Source: Microbacterium aurum
Lineage (GTDB): Bacteria; Actinomycetota; Actinomycetes; Actinomycetales; Microbacteriaceae
Reading direction: 5' to 3'
NCBI RefSeq assembly: GCF_016907815.1
Contig: NZ_JAFBCQ010000001.1
Span: forward strand, 372,001-436,000
Length of the DNA: 64,000 nt
Program-made: the position numbers and the translations under genes
Part shown: positions 24,214 through 33,694 of the stretch, piece by piece
Layout of the letters: each line of letters opens with the position of its first letter
Position numbering within the stretch: position 1 is the first letter of the stretch
Notes under the pieces: model-generated
What the model saw: the letters and a program-made list of their open reading frames with translations, nothing else
What the model was told of the DNA's origin: nothing
The model's database searches: none

Positions 24214-27200
24214 GTGAAGCTGAAGCTGGTTGTGGAGTCGCCGGAGGCGGCTCCACGCGATGTGGTGGTCACGTGTGATGCGACGGCGACGGTGGGTGAT
24301 GTGGCTCGTCGTCTGGCGGGTGCGGCGCGGTCGACGCCGCTCACCCTGTGGGTCGATGCGGGAGAGGGAGCGGCGCCACGGGTGGTGAATCCGCTGCTGT
24401 CGATCCACGAGTCGGGGGTGCGGTCGGGCGCCCGGGTGGCCGTAGCGGAGCCGGTGGCGGAGATAGTCACCGGCGATGATGCGCGCGCTCGTGTGACGGT
24501 GGTGGAGGGTCCCGATGAGGGGGCGGTGTTCCTGCTGGGTGAGGGTGTGAACTTCATCGGTCGTGACCCGGCGGTGCAGGTGCGGTTGCAGGATGGTTTG
24601 GTGTCGCGTCGGCATGCGAGCGTGACGGTCAGCGGCGAGTCGGCGGTCGTCGACGATCTGAACTCGGCGAACGGCATCGAGGTCAACGGGGCGCGTGCTG
24701 AGCGGGCCGTGTTGACGCCGCGCGATCGGCTGGTGATCGGCGACTCGAAACTGCGCGTCGAGGTGTTGCCGTCTCGGGGTGTGGCGGCAAGCATGGTGTC
24801 GTCGTTCTCGCGGTCGCCGCGGGTGGTCGAGCCGTGGTTGGGGGGTGAGGTCGCCGCGCCCGCGCTGCCCCGGGCGGGTGAGCGGCCCCGCTTGGCGTGG
24901 ATCGCGGTGGTCGCGCCGATCGTGGCGGGCGCGGTGTTGTTCGCGTTGACGCGCAATGCGCTGATGCTGGTGTTCATCGCACTGAGTCCGGTGCTGATGC
25001 TCGCGTCGTGGTGGGACCAGCGGGTGCGGCAGAAGCGACAGTCGCGTGAGGAGCAGAAGCGCTTCGCCGACGGGTTGGAGAGCCTGCGCGCTGAGCTCGC
25101 CGACGGCATAGTCAGGGAGCGGGAGCATCGACTCCGTGAGGCTCCCTCCACGCGAGAAGCGTTGACCGCGGTGGCGGAGCGCTCCTCGCTGGTGTGGACG
25201 CGGATGCCGGAGCACGCGGCGTTCCTGTCGGTGAGACTGGGTCTGGGCGAGCTGCCGTCCCGCACCCGGGTGCAGTTACCGGCGCGCGATCTCGGTGCGA
25301 CCGCGGAGTGGGAACGGCTGCGCTCGCTGGTGGATGAGCACGCCCGGCTCGACGGCGTGCCCGTCGTGGAGCGGTTCGCGGATGCCGGCGCGATCGGCAT
25401 CGCGGCCGAAGACGCGGCGGCGGCGGGGATCGCGCGTGCTCTGCTGTTGCAGGTGACGGCGCTGCACTCCCCGGCCGATGTCGCGGTGTGTGCGCTGGCG
25501 ATGGGTGCGGCGGCCGACGAGTGGTCGTGGATGAAATGGCTGCCGCACGTGGACTCGCCGCACACGCCGGTGTCGACGCCACTGGCCTCCGACGTGCCGG
25601 CGGCATCGCGGCTGCTCGCCGAACTGGAGGAGCTGGTCGCGAAACGCGCCGAGGGTCGCGGTGGGGTGCGCCGGGTGCGGTCGCATCTGCAGGGTGCGAC
25701 GCCCGGCGCGGTGGACGTGTGGGAGCCGGTGCAGAGCGACCCGGTCACCCCGGCGGTGGTGCTGTTCGTCGCCGACGCGGCGGGCGTGGACCGGGGACGG
25801 TTGGTGCAGCTCGCCGAGGACGGCCCGGATGTGGGCGTGTACACGATTTGGCTTGAACGGCATCCGCAGGAGCTTCCGGTGGTGTGCCGGACGTTCGTGT
25901 CGTACGAGTACGGCGCGCCGACCGCGTCATTCGTGCGGCACGGTTCCACCGTGGCGCTCGAGGCCGTCGAGACGGTCGATCGTGAGCGCGCGGTGGCCGC
26001 GGCCCGGTCGCTGGCGCCGCTGGAAGACGACGGGGCGCCGGTGCTCGACGAGTCGGACCTGCCGCGCGCCGTGCGCCTGGTGGACCTGTTCGAGGACGAC
26101 ATCGCCAGTGACCCCGACGCGGTGCGGGGACGTTGGGTGCGTTCCGACTCGCTGACGGCGAGGTGGATGCCGGGGGATGCGAACCGTGAGCCGGCGGGGC
26201 TGACCGCCCTGGTCGGGCAGGGCGCCGCGGGACCGTTGCGCATCGATCTCCGCCGCGACGGGCCGCACGCGCTGGTCGGCGGGACGAGCGGGGCGGGTAA
26301 GAGCGAGTTCCTCCAGACCTGGATCCTCGGCATGGCGGTCGAGCAGTCCCCCGACCGGTTGACGTTCCTCCTGGTGGACTACAAGGGCGGGTCGGCGTTC
26401 GGTGACTGCGTGAGCCTGCCGCACACGGTCGGCCTGGTCACCGACCTCACCCCGCACCTCGTGGCCCGCGCGCTAACGAGCTTGCGCGCGGAGTTGAAGC
26501 GCCGCGAGGAGCTGTTCGCGGAGAAGGGCGCGAAGGATCTCGCGACGCTGGAGGAGCGCGGCGATCCGGACGCGCCGCCCGCGCTGGTGATCGTGATCGA
26601 CGAGTTCGCGGCACTGGTGACGGAGGTTCCCGAGTTCGTCGACGGAGTGATCGACATCGCGCAGCGCGGGCGCTCGCTCGGTTTGCATCTGATCATGGCC
26701 ACGCAGCGGCCGGCCGGTGTCATCAAGGAGTCTCTGCGCGCGAACACGAACCTCCGCGTCGCGCTGCGCGTTGCCGATGAGGCCGATTCGACGGACGTGC
26801 TCGGAACACCGCGCGCCGCCTGGTTCGACGCCGATACCCCGGGACGTGCGGCGGCGAAGCTGGGCGCCGGTCGTGTGCGCGACTTCCAGACCGCCTATGT
26901 CGGCGGGCGGGCATCGGCCGTGACGCCCGATGCGGCCATCCACGTGCGTGACCTGCCGTTCGCCCCCGGTCAGTCCTGGAGCGACCCCGCCCCGCGGCGG
27001 CACCGCTCCGGGCCGCGCGACATCGAACGCATCACCGAGACGATCCGTGCCGCCGCAGCCGATCTCGCTCTGGCCGCGCCGCGCCGGCCGTGGCTCGACC
27101 CGCTGCCCGCGACGCTGGCGCTCGGAGAGCTCACCCAGACCGCGGGCGCGGTGGTCATCGGCATCCAGGACGAACCGGCGCGTCAGCGCCAGAGCCCGTT

Positions 27201-28596
27201 CGGGTGGGAGTGGGATGCCGCCGGCAGCGTGGCCGTGTTCGGCGGCGGCGGCACCGGTAAGACGACGCTGCTGCGCACGGTGGCCGTCGCTGCGGCGTCG
27301 GGACCCGAGCCGGTATGGATCTACGCCGTCGATACGGCGGGTGGTCTGGCGATGCTGCGGGAGTTGCCGCACGTCGGCGCCGTGATCGGCGCAGGCGACA
27401 GCGAGCGAGTCAACCGTCTGCTCAGCTGGCTGAGTGAGGAGGCGCAGACCCGTGCGCGCCGGTTCGCCGACACGGACGCCGCGACCCTCACCGACTACAA
27501 CCGGCAGGCGGCGACACCGCTGCCGCGGATCGTGCTGCTCATCGACGGGATGGCGGCGTTTCGGGCCGAGTACGAGTTCACCGATTCGGGTCGACTCTTC
27601 GACACGTTCGCGCAACTGCTCAGCTCGGGACGCCAGGTCGGCATCCACGTGGTCGTCACGGCCGAACGGTACGCGGCGCTGCCGCAGTCGATCCTCGCGT
27701 CCGTCCCGGAGAGGGTCGTGCTGCGGATGCCGTCGGCCGCCGAAGCCGACATCGCGGGCCTTCCCCGCGACCTCCTCGACGACGCCGAGCCCGGGCGCGC
27801 CTACGCGCACGGCCTCGAAGTGCAGATCGCGCTGCCGGCGGGTACCGCGGAGCTCGCCACGCAGGCTGCGGCGCTGCGAGCAGTGCCGGCTCCGTCGCTG
27901 CCGGCTCCGGCCGTGCGCCGGCTGGAGGAGCACATCGCGTGGTCGTCGCTTCCTGCGACCGTGGGCGCAGCGCCGACCTATGGTGTCGCCGACGACACGC
28001 TGGATGCCGTCGCGATCCCCGACGGTCTGTTCGTCGTGACGGGGCCGTTCGGTTCCGGCCGCACGACAGCGATGCGCACGATCGCCCATGCCACGCACGT
28101 CGCCTTCCCGCACCTGCCCGCGTACCTGATCTCCGGTCGTGCCGGCGAACTCGGTGATGCGCTGCCGTGGACCGAGTCGGCCGTCGACCCCGATGCCGCC
28201 GGCCTTCTCGCGGGCACGCTGACGGCCTTGCTGGGTCGGGCGGACGCGGAACCGATCTTCGTGGTCATCGAGGGAAGTGGTGACTTCGAGGGCACTCCCG
28301 CCGAGTCCGCCGTCGCGCAGCTCATGAAGGCCGCTCGCCGGAGCCCGCGGACGCGGATGCTGGTGGAGACCGACACGGTCACCGCGGGATCGGCGTGGCA
28401 GATCTTCAGCGAGTTGAAGACTGCCCGCGCCGGTATCGTGCTGCAGCCCGAAGAGGCCGACGGGGCGAGTATCTTCCGTGTGCAGTTCCCGCGCTCGACG
28501 CGGGCGGATTTCCCGGTCGGGCGGGGTTTCGCGGTGACGGCGGGGCGTGTGCGGCGGGTTCAGGTGGCGATCGTGTCCCCCGAAAAGGGGACATGA
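24214..28596 (+). CDS. type VII secretion ATPase, EssC/EccC type with N-terminal FHA domain
   Basis: 1460 residues, GTG start after GAGGGGG. There is an N-terminal ubiquitin-like region, then an FHA domain (IGRDP, SRRHASV, NSANGIEVNG; about 108-180) and two membrane segments (about 225-262). Three FtsK/SpoIIIE-type ATPase modules follow, with P-loops GGTSGAGKS (about 689), GGGGTGKTT (about 1010) and GPFGSGRTT (about 1277). The first has a full Walker B (LVIVIDEFAAL), and the third P-loop has Arg in place of Lys and is probably degenerate. This order is typical of EssC-type motors that export WXG100 proteins. It heads the locus; no EccB, EccD or mycosin gene is present here. Confidence 0.92.
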   Translation: MKLKLVVESPEAAPRDVVVTCDATATVGDVARRLAGAARSTPLTLWVDAGEGAAPRVVNPLLSIHESGVRSGARVAVAEPVAEIVTGDDARARVTVVEGPDEGAVFLLGEGVNFIGRDPAVQVRLQDGLVSRRHASVTVSGESAVVDDLNSANGIEVNGARAERAVLTPRDRLVIGDSKLRVEVLPSRGVAASMVSSFSRSPRVVEPWLGGEVAAPALPRAGERPRLAWIAVVAPIVAGAVLFALTRNALMLVFIALSPVLMLASWWDQRVRQKRQSREEQKRFADGLESLRAELADGIVREREHRLREAPSTREALTAVAERSSLVWTRMPEHAAFLSVRLGLGELPSRTRVQLPARDLGATAEWERLRSLVDEHARLDGVPVVERFADAGAIGIAAEDAAAAGIARALLLQVTALHSPADVAVCALAMGAAADEWSWMKWLPHVDSPHTPVSTPLASDVPAASRLLAELEELVAKRAEGRGGVRRVRSHLQGATPGAVDVWEPVQSDPVTPAVVLFVADAAGVDRGRLVQLAEDGPDVGVYTIWLERHPQELPVVCRTFVSYEYGAPTASFVRHGSTVALEAVETVDRERAVAAARSLAPLEDDGAPVLDESDLPRAVRLVDLFEDDIASDPDAVRGRWVRSDSLTARWMPGDANREPAGLTALVGQGAAGPLRIDLRRDGPHALVGGTSGAGKSEFLQTWILGMAVEQSPDRLTFLLVDYKGGSAFGDCVSLPHTVGLVTDLTPHLVARALTSLRAELKRREELFAEKGAKDLATLEERGDPDAPPALVIVIDEFAALVTEVPEFVDGVIDIAQRGRSLGLHLIMATQRPAGVIKESLRANTNLRVALRVADEADSTDVLGTPRAAWFDADTPGRAAAKLGAGRVRDFQTAYVGGRASAVTPDAAIHVRDLPFAPGQSWSDPAPRRHRSGPRDIERITETIRAAAADLALAAPRRPWLDPLPATLALGELTQTAGAVVIGIQDEPARQRQSPFGWEWDAAGSVAVFGGGGTGKTTLLRTVAVAAASGPEPVWIYAVDTAGGLAMLRELPHVGAVIGAGDSERVNRLLSWLSEEAQTRARRFADTDAATLTDYNRQAATPLPRIVLLIDGMAAFRAEYEFTDSGRLFDTFAQLLSSGRQVGIHVVVTAERYAALPQSILASVPERVVLRMPSAAEADIAGLPRDLLDDAEPGRAYAHGLEVQIALPAGTAELATQAAALRAVPAPSLPAPAVRRLEEHIAWSSLPATVGAAPTYGVADDTLDAVAIPDGLFVVTGPFGSGRTTAMRTIAHATHVAFPHLPAYLISGRAGELGDALPWTESAVDPDAAGLLAGTLTALLGRADAEPIFVVIEGSGDFEGTPAESAVAQLMKAARRSPRTRMLVETDTVTAGSAWQIFSELKTARAGIVLQPEEADGASIFRVQFPRSTRADFPVGRGFAVTAGRVRRVQVAIVSPEKGT

Positions 28597-28708
28597 TCCG
28601 GCCATTTCGTCACGAAACCCCGTCATAAAGTGGAAGACGGAACGTCTCATCACATGAGACACACCTTCGCGCGAAGCGAGGGGCAGCAACAACAGAGGGG
28701 GAACTCTG

Positions 28709-29005
28709 ATGGCCAACATGAACGTCACCTACGGTGAAATGACCTCGCGCGCCGATCAGCTCATCGCCGGCCGCGACGAGATCAACACGACCCTGCAGCG
28801 ACTCCAGTCGCAGATCAACGCGCTCGTCGCGCAGGGCTTCGTCACCGACCGTTCCTCGGGTGCCTACCAGGAGGCGTACAACCGGTTCACGTCGGGGGCG
28901 ACGAACACGATCGGTGGCCTTGAGGATCTCGCCGCGTTCCTGCGCACCACGGCGCAGACCCTCCAAGAGGTCGACACGCAGATCGCGTCCCGCATCGGCC
29001 GCTGA
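28709..29005 (+). CDS. WXG100-family (ESAT-6-like) secreted protein
   Basis: 98 residues, strong AGAGGGGG site before the ATG. Two long helices are joined by a short turn (ALVAQGFVTDRSSGAYQEAY), and the length is that of the WXG100 family. The turn lacks the canonical Trp-x-Gly: QGFVTDRSSG occupies its place, as in some EssC-linked actinobacterial variants. It is the expected substrate/co-activator of the ATPase encoded 113 bp upstream. No signal peptide. Confidence 0.85.
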   Translation: MANMNVTYGEMTSRADQLIAGRDEINTTLQRLQSQINALVAQGFVTDRSSGAYQEAYNRFTSGATNTIGGLEDLAAFLRTTAQTLQEVDTQIASRIGR

Positions 29006-29019
29006 CACCCGGAGTCATC

Positions 29020-29301
29020 ATGCAGGGCAACCTGATAGCGGACTACGCCGCTGTCGGCACGGTTGCGACCCACATCAACACCGCCGCGTCACGCTTCGAC
29101 GGGTTGACCGAAATCCGGGACGCATCCTGGACGGGTTCCGCCGCCGTGGCCGGCGCGGTCGTCGAGTCGAGCCGCTTGCGCGCAGCGCGGGTGCGTGTCA
29201 TATCCGATGCGCTCCTCTTGCGGGCCAACGGGGTACGCAACGCGGTGTCAGCGATGATCGACGCCGACACGGCCGCCGCGAACGCCGTGGGGGCGCGATG
29301 A
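29020..29301 (+). CDS. small helical type VII partner protein
   Basis: 93 residues, two-helix protein with a WTGSAA turn (DASWTGSAAVAGAVVESSRL) that is close to a WXG motif, so it may be the heterodimer partner of the preceding WXG100 protein or a chaperone of the large protein that follows. The stop overlaps the next start (ATGA). Alanine-rich; no signal peptide. Confidence 0.75.
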   Translation: MQGNLIADYAAVGTVATHINTAASRFDGLTEIRDASWTGSAAVAGAVVESSRLRAARVRVISDALLLRANGVRNAVSAMIDADTAAANAVGAR

Positions 29302-31010
29302 GCGCGCAGTGGTCCGAGGCCGACCCGGGCGCAGGGAGCCCTGCGGACATTCGAGCGGGCGCGGGCATGAACTCGACCGTCGCCTCACGAGCTGCCGATG
29401 CGCTCGGAGACCTCAGCGCTGCGGGCGCCGCGCGAGAGCAGGGATGGCAGGCGACCGCATCCACCGCTCTCGCGTCCGGCCTCACCTCCGGGTCCGCTGA
29501 GCTACAGCAGATCACCGAGCAGGCCACGGCAGACGCGAACGCGCTGTCCGCGTATGCCACACAGGTCGAGTCGATCAAGATGCGGCAGACGAGCATCACC
29601 AGCCAGATCGACCAAGCGACCTCCCGGATGCGCGTCCTGCGCCGCGACCTCGAACTGTGGGACGACCCGGACCTCATCGAACGCTCCGAGTCCCGTATCG
29701 CCGACACGCAATGGCGTCTACGAGGACTGAACACTCAGCTCGATCAGCTCGCCAATGAACGCGCCGCCGCCGACAACGCCGCCCTCATCGCCCTTGGTGG
29801 CATCACATCTCGCGGAACGCTCGCCGCCTGGTCGACCCCCGGCGCGCCCGCAAGCGTGACTCTCGGACAGCTCGCCGGCATGAGTGAGACCGACATCGCC
29901 ACCCTCCTCGCCGCACACCCCGAACTCATCGACAAGCTCCTCACCGCACAGACCCCCGCACAGACCGCAGCATGGTGGCAGAGCCTCACCCTCGACCAGC
30001 AGCACGCCCTCGTCCTCGGCGGATCCACGCTCATCGGCGCACTCGACGGGCTCCCGCCAGCAATCCGTGTCGCCGCGAACCGCATCAACGCGGCGAATCA
30101 ACTGCCAGACCTGGAACGACGTCAGTTCACCGCTGACTTCGACCACCTTGTGACCGTTAACACAAACTTCGTCGACCCACACTTGGTCAACTACCTCCGC
30201 CGCGTAGCCGACGGAGACGTGCAGCTCTACCTCTGGCGCCCCGAGAAGGGCGCAATCATCGAAATGGCCGGGGACCCACGCACCGCGAAGTCCGCACTGT
30301 TCGTGGTGCCCGGCACGAACGCGAGCATAAGCGAGTTCACCAGCGACAACCCCACAACCCGCTTCGCAAGCTGGCAGGTTGAGAAATCGGCGAGCCACAG
30401 TGTTCTCGCGTTCACCGTGTTGACGGGGCCAATGCCCTACCTCACTCCGGCCCCCGTGGACTTCTGGTCCAACGGGCCACAGAACAACGCCTTCGCTTCC
30501 GCGCGCGCCCCAGAGCTTGCCGCGTTTGAGCGGGGCATCTTCGCCGCCATACCAGCCGTTCCCACCGTGAGTTACGAGCACTCGTACGCCACGGCCGTAG
30601 GGTCTGCCGCGGAGGCATATGGTGGCACACCGACCGCTCGGGTGCTTGCGGGAGGCGTCGGCGCGATGTACGGATACGAACCCGCGGACAATGTCACCCG
30701 CTACGCTATCCAGGCGCCAAACGATGTGAACCGCATCTACGCTGGTCAACAAGCATGGGAAGTAGGATTTGGAGTCGCCCCGGAGTCAATCCGCGGCATA
30801 AACATCCTCGATTCAGGCATGAGTGGACTACCAATAAACCCCACAATCGCTCAGCTCGAGACCGCTGTTGCTGGCCCCCTCGCCGTTGCAGTCCAAGTGC
30901 CCGCGGGCGTGGAAAGTCACATCAACCTCATGAGCGATGATGAAAGCGTCAACGGCACTTCACTCCGAAACGTTCGTCAGATATTGAGTGAGCTGGGGTC
31001 CAGGCGTTGA
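29298..31010 (+). CDS. type VII-associated large protein with alpha/beta-hydrolase (DUF1023-like) domain
   Basis: 570 residues. The N-terminal 190 residues are helical and coiled (LXG/WXG-like delivery region, with SQIDQATSRMRVLRRDLELW). The C-terminal half has an alpha/beta-hydrolase pattern: LFVVPGTNASISEF, then SYEHSYATAVGSAAEAYGG where EHSY replaces the usual GHSY nucleophile elbow of DUF1023 proteins. It is a probable type VII substrate. The first Gly of the elbow is changed, so activity is uncertain. Coupled to the gene before (ATGA) and the lipoprotein gene after (TTGA overlap). Confidence 0.7.
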   Translation: MSAQWSEADPGAGSPADIRAGAGMNSTVASRAADALGDLSAAGAAREQGWQATASTALASGLTSGSAELQQITEQATADANALSAYATQVESIKMRQTSITSQIDQATSRMRVLRRDLELWDDPDLIERSESRIADTQWRLRGLNTQLDQLANERAAADNAALIALGGITSRGTLAAWSTPGAPASVTLGQLAGMSETDIATLLAAHPELIDKLLTAQTPAQTAAWWQSLTLDQQHALVLGGSTLIGALDGLPPAIRVAANRINAANQLPDLERRQFTADFDHLVTVNTNFVDPHLVNYLRRVADGDVQLYLWRPEKGAIIEMAGDPRTAKSALFVVPGTNASISEFTSDNPTTRFASWQVEKSASHSVLAFTVLTGPMPYLTPAPVDFWSNGPQNNAFASARAPELAAFERGIFAAIPAVPTVSYEHSYATAVGSAAEAYGGTPTARVLAGGVGAMYGYEPADNVTRYAIQAPNDVNRIYAGQQAWEVGFGVAPESIRGINILDSGMSGLPINPTIAQLETAVAGPLAVAVQVPAGVESHINLMSDDESVNGTSLRNVRQILSELGSRR

Positions 31011-31486
31011 GCAAGACAAGTTTGAAGATCGCTTCACTCGCGATCGCAGTGCTGGCAGTTGGAGGGTGTTCGACAGTGACCGTAACTCGGTCTTACGACG
31101 AGGTCCGCGACGACACCCTGTCTGCCGTGGGTGAGATCATCGCCACTTTCCCGAGCGATGCGGTCGTTGTCCAACGCCCAGACGGCGAGCCGTATGCCTG
31201 CAAGACGGGCGACTCTTCCAACGCAGGCTACATGTACACCGGCCAGTGGGACATCACATTCCGCGAATCCACTGATATCGCGAAGCTTATCGAAGCTCTT
31301 CCAGCGAGCGCGGGAGCTCAATGGGCGGTGACGAAAGGATCTCTTCCCCGTTCCGCAACGTACGTCGACGTCACAGACTCCGAAAAGCATGTGGGCGCTT
31401 CAGTGACCGATGCGTCGGATCCAGCCTCAGGTCCACGGATCAATATCCTGGCAACCTCTGCATGCGGGAAGAAGTCGTCGGACTAA
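31007..31486 (+). CDS. small lipoprotein, candidate immunity partner
   Basis: 159 residues, TTG start overlapping the stop of the preceding gene by 4 bp. Signal SLAIAVLAVGGC with lipobox; two more cysteines (YACKTG, TSACGK) probably form a disulfide. No known family. A surface-anchored lipoprotein coupled to a large predicted type VII substrate fits an effector/immunity pair, but it could equally be a secretion accessory. Confidence 0.7.
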   Translation: MSKTSLKIASLAIAVLAVGGCSTVTVTRSYDEVRDDTLSAVGEIIATFPSDAVVVQRPDGEPYACKTGDSSNAGYMYTGQWDITFRESTDIAKLIEALPASAGAQWAVTKGSLPRSATYVDVTDSEKHVGASVTDASDPASGPRINILATSACGKKSSD

Positions 31487-31897
31487 GATCGCCGGTCTTA
31501 TTGGGGCTCGCAAGACCACCTTCTACTGCGAGGTGGCCCGCTGCGATCAGGCGAACATTGCTTGCTCCACTCCGGAGTATGAGTCATCGTGAGCTCACTC
31601 GAATTTGCCGCACTCTGGAGAGACGAAGTAGCGCTCGCGTGTCGCGCGTTTCCACCTTGGCCGCGACATCGCAGTCGCTCAAAAAAGCGTCAACGAGCGC
31701 GTGACTTAGCAGATGACCCCGCCTATCTGAGACCCGGCATAACCTCCTGAAGAGCCCCTCAGCCCGATCAGGCTTTGATTCAATTGTCAAGCGTGCTACT
31801 ACTTCCGACATATCTCCTGCATGTGTGACTACAGTGGCTACGAAACAGGTGGACCCGACTACCTATCACCGAACTAACTCTGAGAGAAGCACCCCTC
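31487..31897. other. gene-free stretch before lsr2
   Basis: 411 bp with only short frames lacking ribosome sites. It presumably contains the lsr2 promoter; GAGAGAAGC at 31880-31888 is the probable ribosome site. No terminator of the type VII operon was recognised. The region could mark the left boundary of the integrated element, but I could not find a repeat of the tRNA-Leu 3' end here. Confidence 0.5.
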
Positions 31898-32251
31898 ATG
31901 GCACAGAAAGTCATCGTCGAACTTGTTGACGATCTCGACGGTACCCCCATCAAGGACGGCAAGGGCGGGACGGTGAGTTTCGCGCTGGGCAAGAAGTCCT
32001 ATGACATCGACCTTTCCGACGCGAACCTCGCCAAGCTCGAGAAGGCCCTCGCGCCGTTCATCGACGCCGCACGCCCTTCCTCCAGCGCACCCGCCGCTGG
32101 TGCGCGTCGTGGCACTTCACGTTCGGCCCGCAAGGCTTCAGGTGTCGATCTCGCGGCCGTTCGCGAGTGGGCACGCGCCAATGGCCACACGGTCAGCGAG
32201 CGTGGACGTGTTCCCGCCGCGGTGCTTGAGGCGTACGCCGCCGCGCAGTAA
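31898..32251 (+). CDS. lsr2: nucleoid-associated xenogeneic silencer Lsr2
   Basis: 117 residues. The N-terminal dimerisation domain begins MAQKVIVELVDDLDGTPI and continues with VSFALGKKSYDIDLSDANLAKLEKALAPFI. After a basic linker the C-terminal AT-hook-like DNA-binding domain reads VREWARANGHTVSERGRVPAAVLEAY (RGR core). Complete. Lsr2 coats AT-rich horizontally acquired DNA; here it stands between two foreign islands and could silence them. Confidence 0.95.
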   Translation: MAQKVIVELVDDLDGTPIKDGKGGTVSFALGKKSYDIDLSDANLAKLEKALAPFIDAARPSSSAPAAGARRGTSRSARKASGVDLAAVREWARANGHTVSERGRVPAAVLEAYAAAQ

Positions 32252-32360
32252 TCAGCACGGGCTGCACCGACGGCGAAAGGGCCGATGTGCAAGAAGTGAA
32301 AAGCGGTGGGCGCTGGCAGAGAATGACTTCTCGCCGGCGCCCACCGCTGTGCGGAGGTGG

Positions 32361-32858
32361 CTACTCGCTCTGACTGTCACTGGTGGGAGTGACGCGGACC
32401 TGTAAACCGGGCGCGTACTCCTGAAGCAACGTGGCCCAGATGATCGCTTCGAGATAGTCCTCGTGCACATCCGGCTCGGATCGCCACCGCTTGCTATCCG
32501 GCTCGCGGGTACTGACGTTGCATTCTCCGGCGCCGAGGAGCAGCTTCGAGACCGCAGGTGAAAGGTCGGTGCTATGGCCGGCGGAGTTCACTCCCCCGAC
32601 CAGTACCGCATTGCCGTCAAGTTGAGCGTGGCCACGGCTCGCGGGCACATGAAACCACCAGAGGAACGTCGCACGTCGGTTGAATGGCAGTGCACGAAGC
32701 AGTCCTTCCTCGTTGACGTACATTGTCGCGTCGATGCTCGGGATGTCGACCGCTTCGATCCAGCCGCCGACCACGCGCTGGTAGTCCTCGAGCTTCGCGA
32801 ACTCAACGCCGACCAATGGCTCCGAGTCGGATGCCGGGATGATGATGCCGTGCACCAT
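32361..32858 (-). CDS. DUF3846-like protein
   Basis: 165 residues from ATG 32858 with GGAGG upstream. The opening MVHGIIIPASDSEPLVGVEFAKLEDYQRVVGGWIEAV follows the DUF3846 pattern (short strand, polar loop, 'lq.lVGG.ie.v'), a domain common on actinobacterial phages, plasmids and integrative elements. The C-terminal third is unrelated to anything I know. It is a typical accessory gene of mobile elements and here marks the left part of the element ending at tRNA-Leu. Confidence 0.65.
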   Translation of the reverse strand: MVHGIIIPASDSEPLVGVEFAKLEDYQRVVGGWIEAVDIPSIDATMYVNEEGLLRALPFNRRATFLWWFHVPASRGHAQLDGNAVLVGGVNSAGHSTDLSPAVSKLLLGAGECNVSTREPDSKRWRSEPDVHEDYLEAIIWATLLQEYAPGLQVRVTPTSDSQSE

Positions 32859-32959
32859 GAGATGTCCTCCTTCACACATGCGGCCAGAGAGCGAGGAATG
32901 CTCTCTGTCTGAACCGCTGAATGCGAACGAGACGGTGTTATGAAGATGAAGAGTGGTGC

Positions 32960-33020
32960 GCGGGCGACCGGCGGGAGAGCAACGTCCGTAAGGACGGCTC
33001 TATCCCGACCGGTCGCCCGC
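32960..33020. repeat. large nested stem-loop, possible oriT or structured RNA
   Basis: Outer arms GCGGGCGACCGG (32960-32971) and CCGGTCGCCCGC (33009-33020) are perfect over 12 bp. Inside, CGGGAGAG (32972-32979) pairs with CTCT (32998-33001) and CCCG (33004-33007) across a 2-nt bulge, and an inner GTCC-GTAA-GGAC hairpin sits at the tip (32984-32995). It starts 11 bp after the stop of the RHH gene and has no U-run. Confidence 0.6.
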
Positions 33021-33030
33021 AAGGTGGGCG

Positions 33031-33375
33031 TCAGCCGCTGACTGGTTTCGCGGACCGCGTGGTCTTCGTCGCCGGAGCGGCGTCGAAGATGGCGGCGATC
33101 GCGTCACGCTTGCCGGCAGCCTCGCGTTCGATCTCTTCACGAGCCGCCTCGGCCAGCCGCTGCAGAGCAGGATCTGCCTTGGCGAGCTCGATCCAGGCGT
33201 CGATAGCGAGGCGGACCTCGTCGGTGACATTGCGATCACGCAGTTGAGCGATGATGTCCAGCTGCGTACGGGTGGACTCGTTGAGTCTGACCGCGAGGGG
33301 TTTGATCGGGCCGTAGCCGAGTCCGTTGGCGGACGCAGCAGTGGCCGGTGGGGTGTTGACGTTGGACTCGCTCAT
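33031..33375 (-). CDS. small ribbon-helix-helix-like DNA-binding protein of the mobile element
   Basis: 114 residues. The central part PLAVRLNESTRTQLDIIAQLRDRNVTDEVRLAIDAWIELAK fits a ribbon-helix-helix unit (strand LAVRLNE, two helices), as in MobC/ParG-like accessory proteins. The C-terminal charged helix may mediate oligomerisation. GGAGGTGAC precedes the ATG. The adjacent large stem-loop is a reasonable binding site, so a role in relaxosome assembly or copy/transfer control is possible. Confidence 0.65.
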   Translation of the reverse strand: MSESNVNTPPATAASANGLGYGPIKPLAVRLNESTRTQLDIIAQLRDRNVTDEVRLAIDAWIELAKADPALQRLAEAAREEIEREAAGKRDAIAAIFDAAPATKTTRSAKPVSG

Positions 33376-33694
33376 GTGGGCGGGTCACCTCCTTGACGGG
33401 TGCGGCCGAGAACTCTTCTGGTTCTCTACGAGACCGCAGACCGGCAACGAGCATGGCTACCCTTCCAGTGAACGAGGATGACCACCGAACGACAACCGTC
33501 CGATGGGAGACCGGATGGCGACACTGCGCGCACAGAGCCGCCCTGGCATGTGCTTACAAGAAGCGGCGAAGAGGACTGGTCCTAGGACGAGTACGTCCGC
33601 GATGAATCGCTCTACACATCCTCCACGCCCCCTCGCCAGCGGTCGCCAGCGTCGCAACGAGAGATGTATCCTGAGCCCGGATCATTGGAGCGAA
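33376..33694. other. gene-free stretch between divergent genes
   Basis: 319 bp between the RHH gene and the methyltransferase gene. The methyltransferase frame stays open upstream to 33503, but the MRVDVTELPLLNRMAYDRVA start at 33695 is preferred on content and on the TTGGAG site. Promoters in both directions are expected; none was assigned. Confidence 0.4.

Noticed and set aside
32954..32962. TGGTGCGCG, a 9-bp match to the 3' end of tRNA-Leu (48090-48098), as the left attachment site of the integrative element
   Set aside because: Short and GC-rich, so a chance match is quite possible. It also coincides with the stem-loop and would place the DUF3846 gene outside the element.
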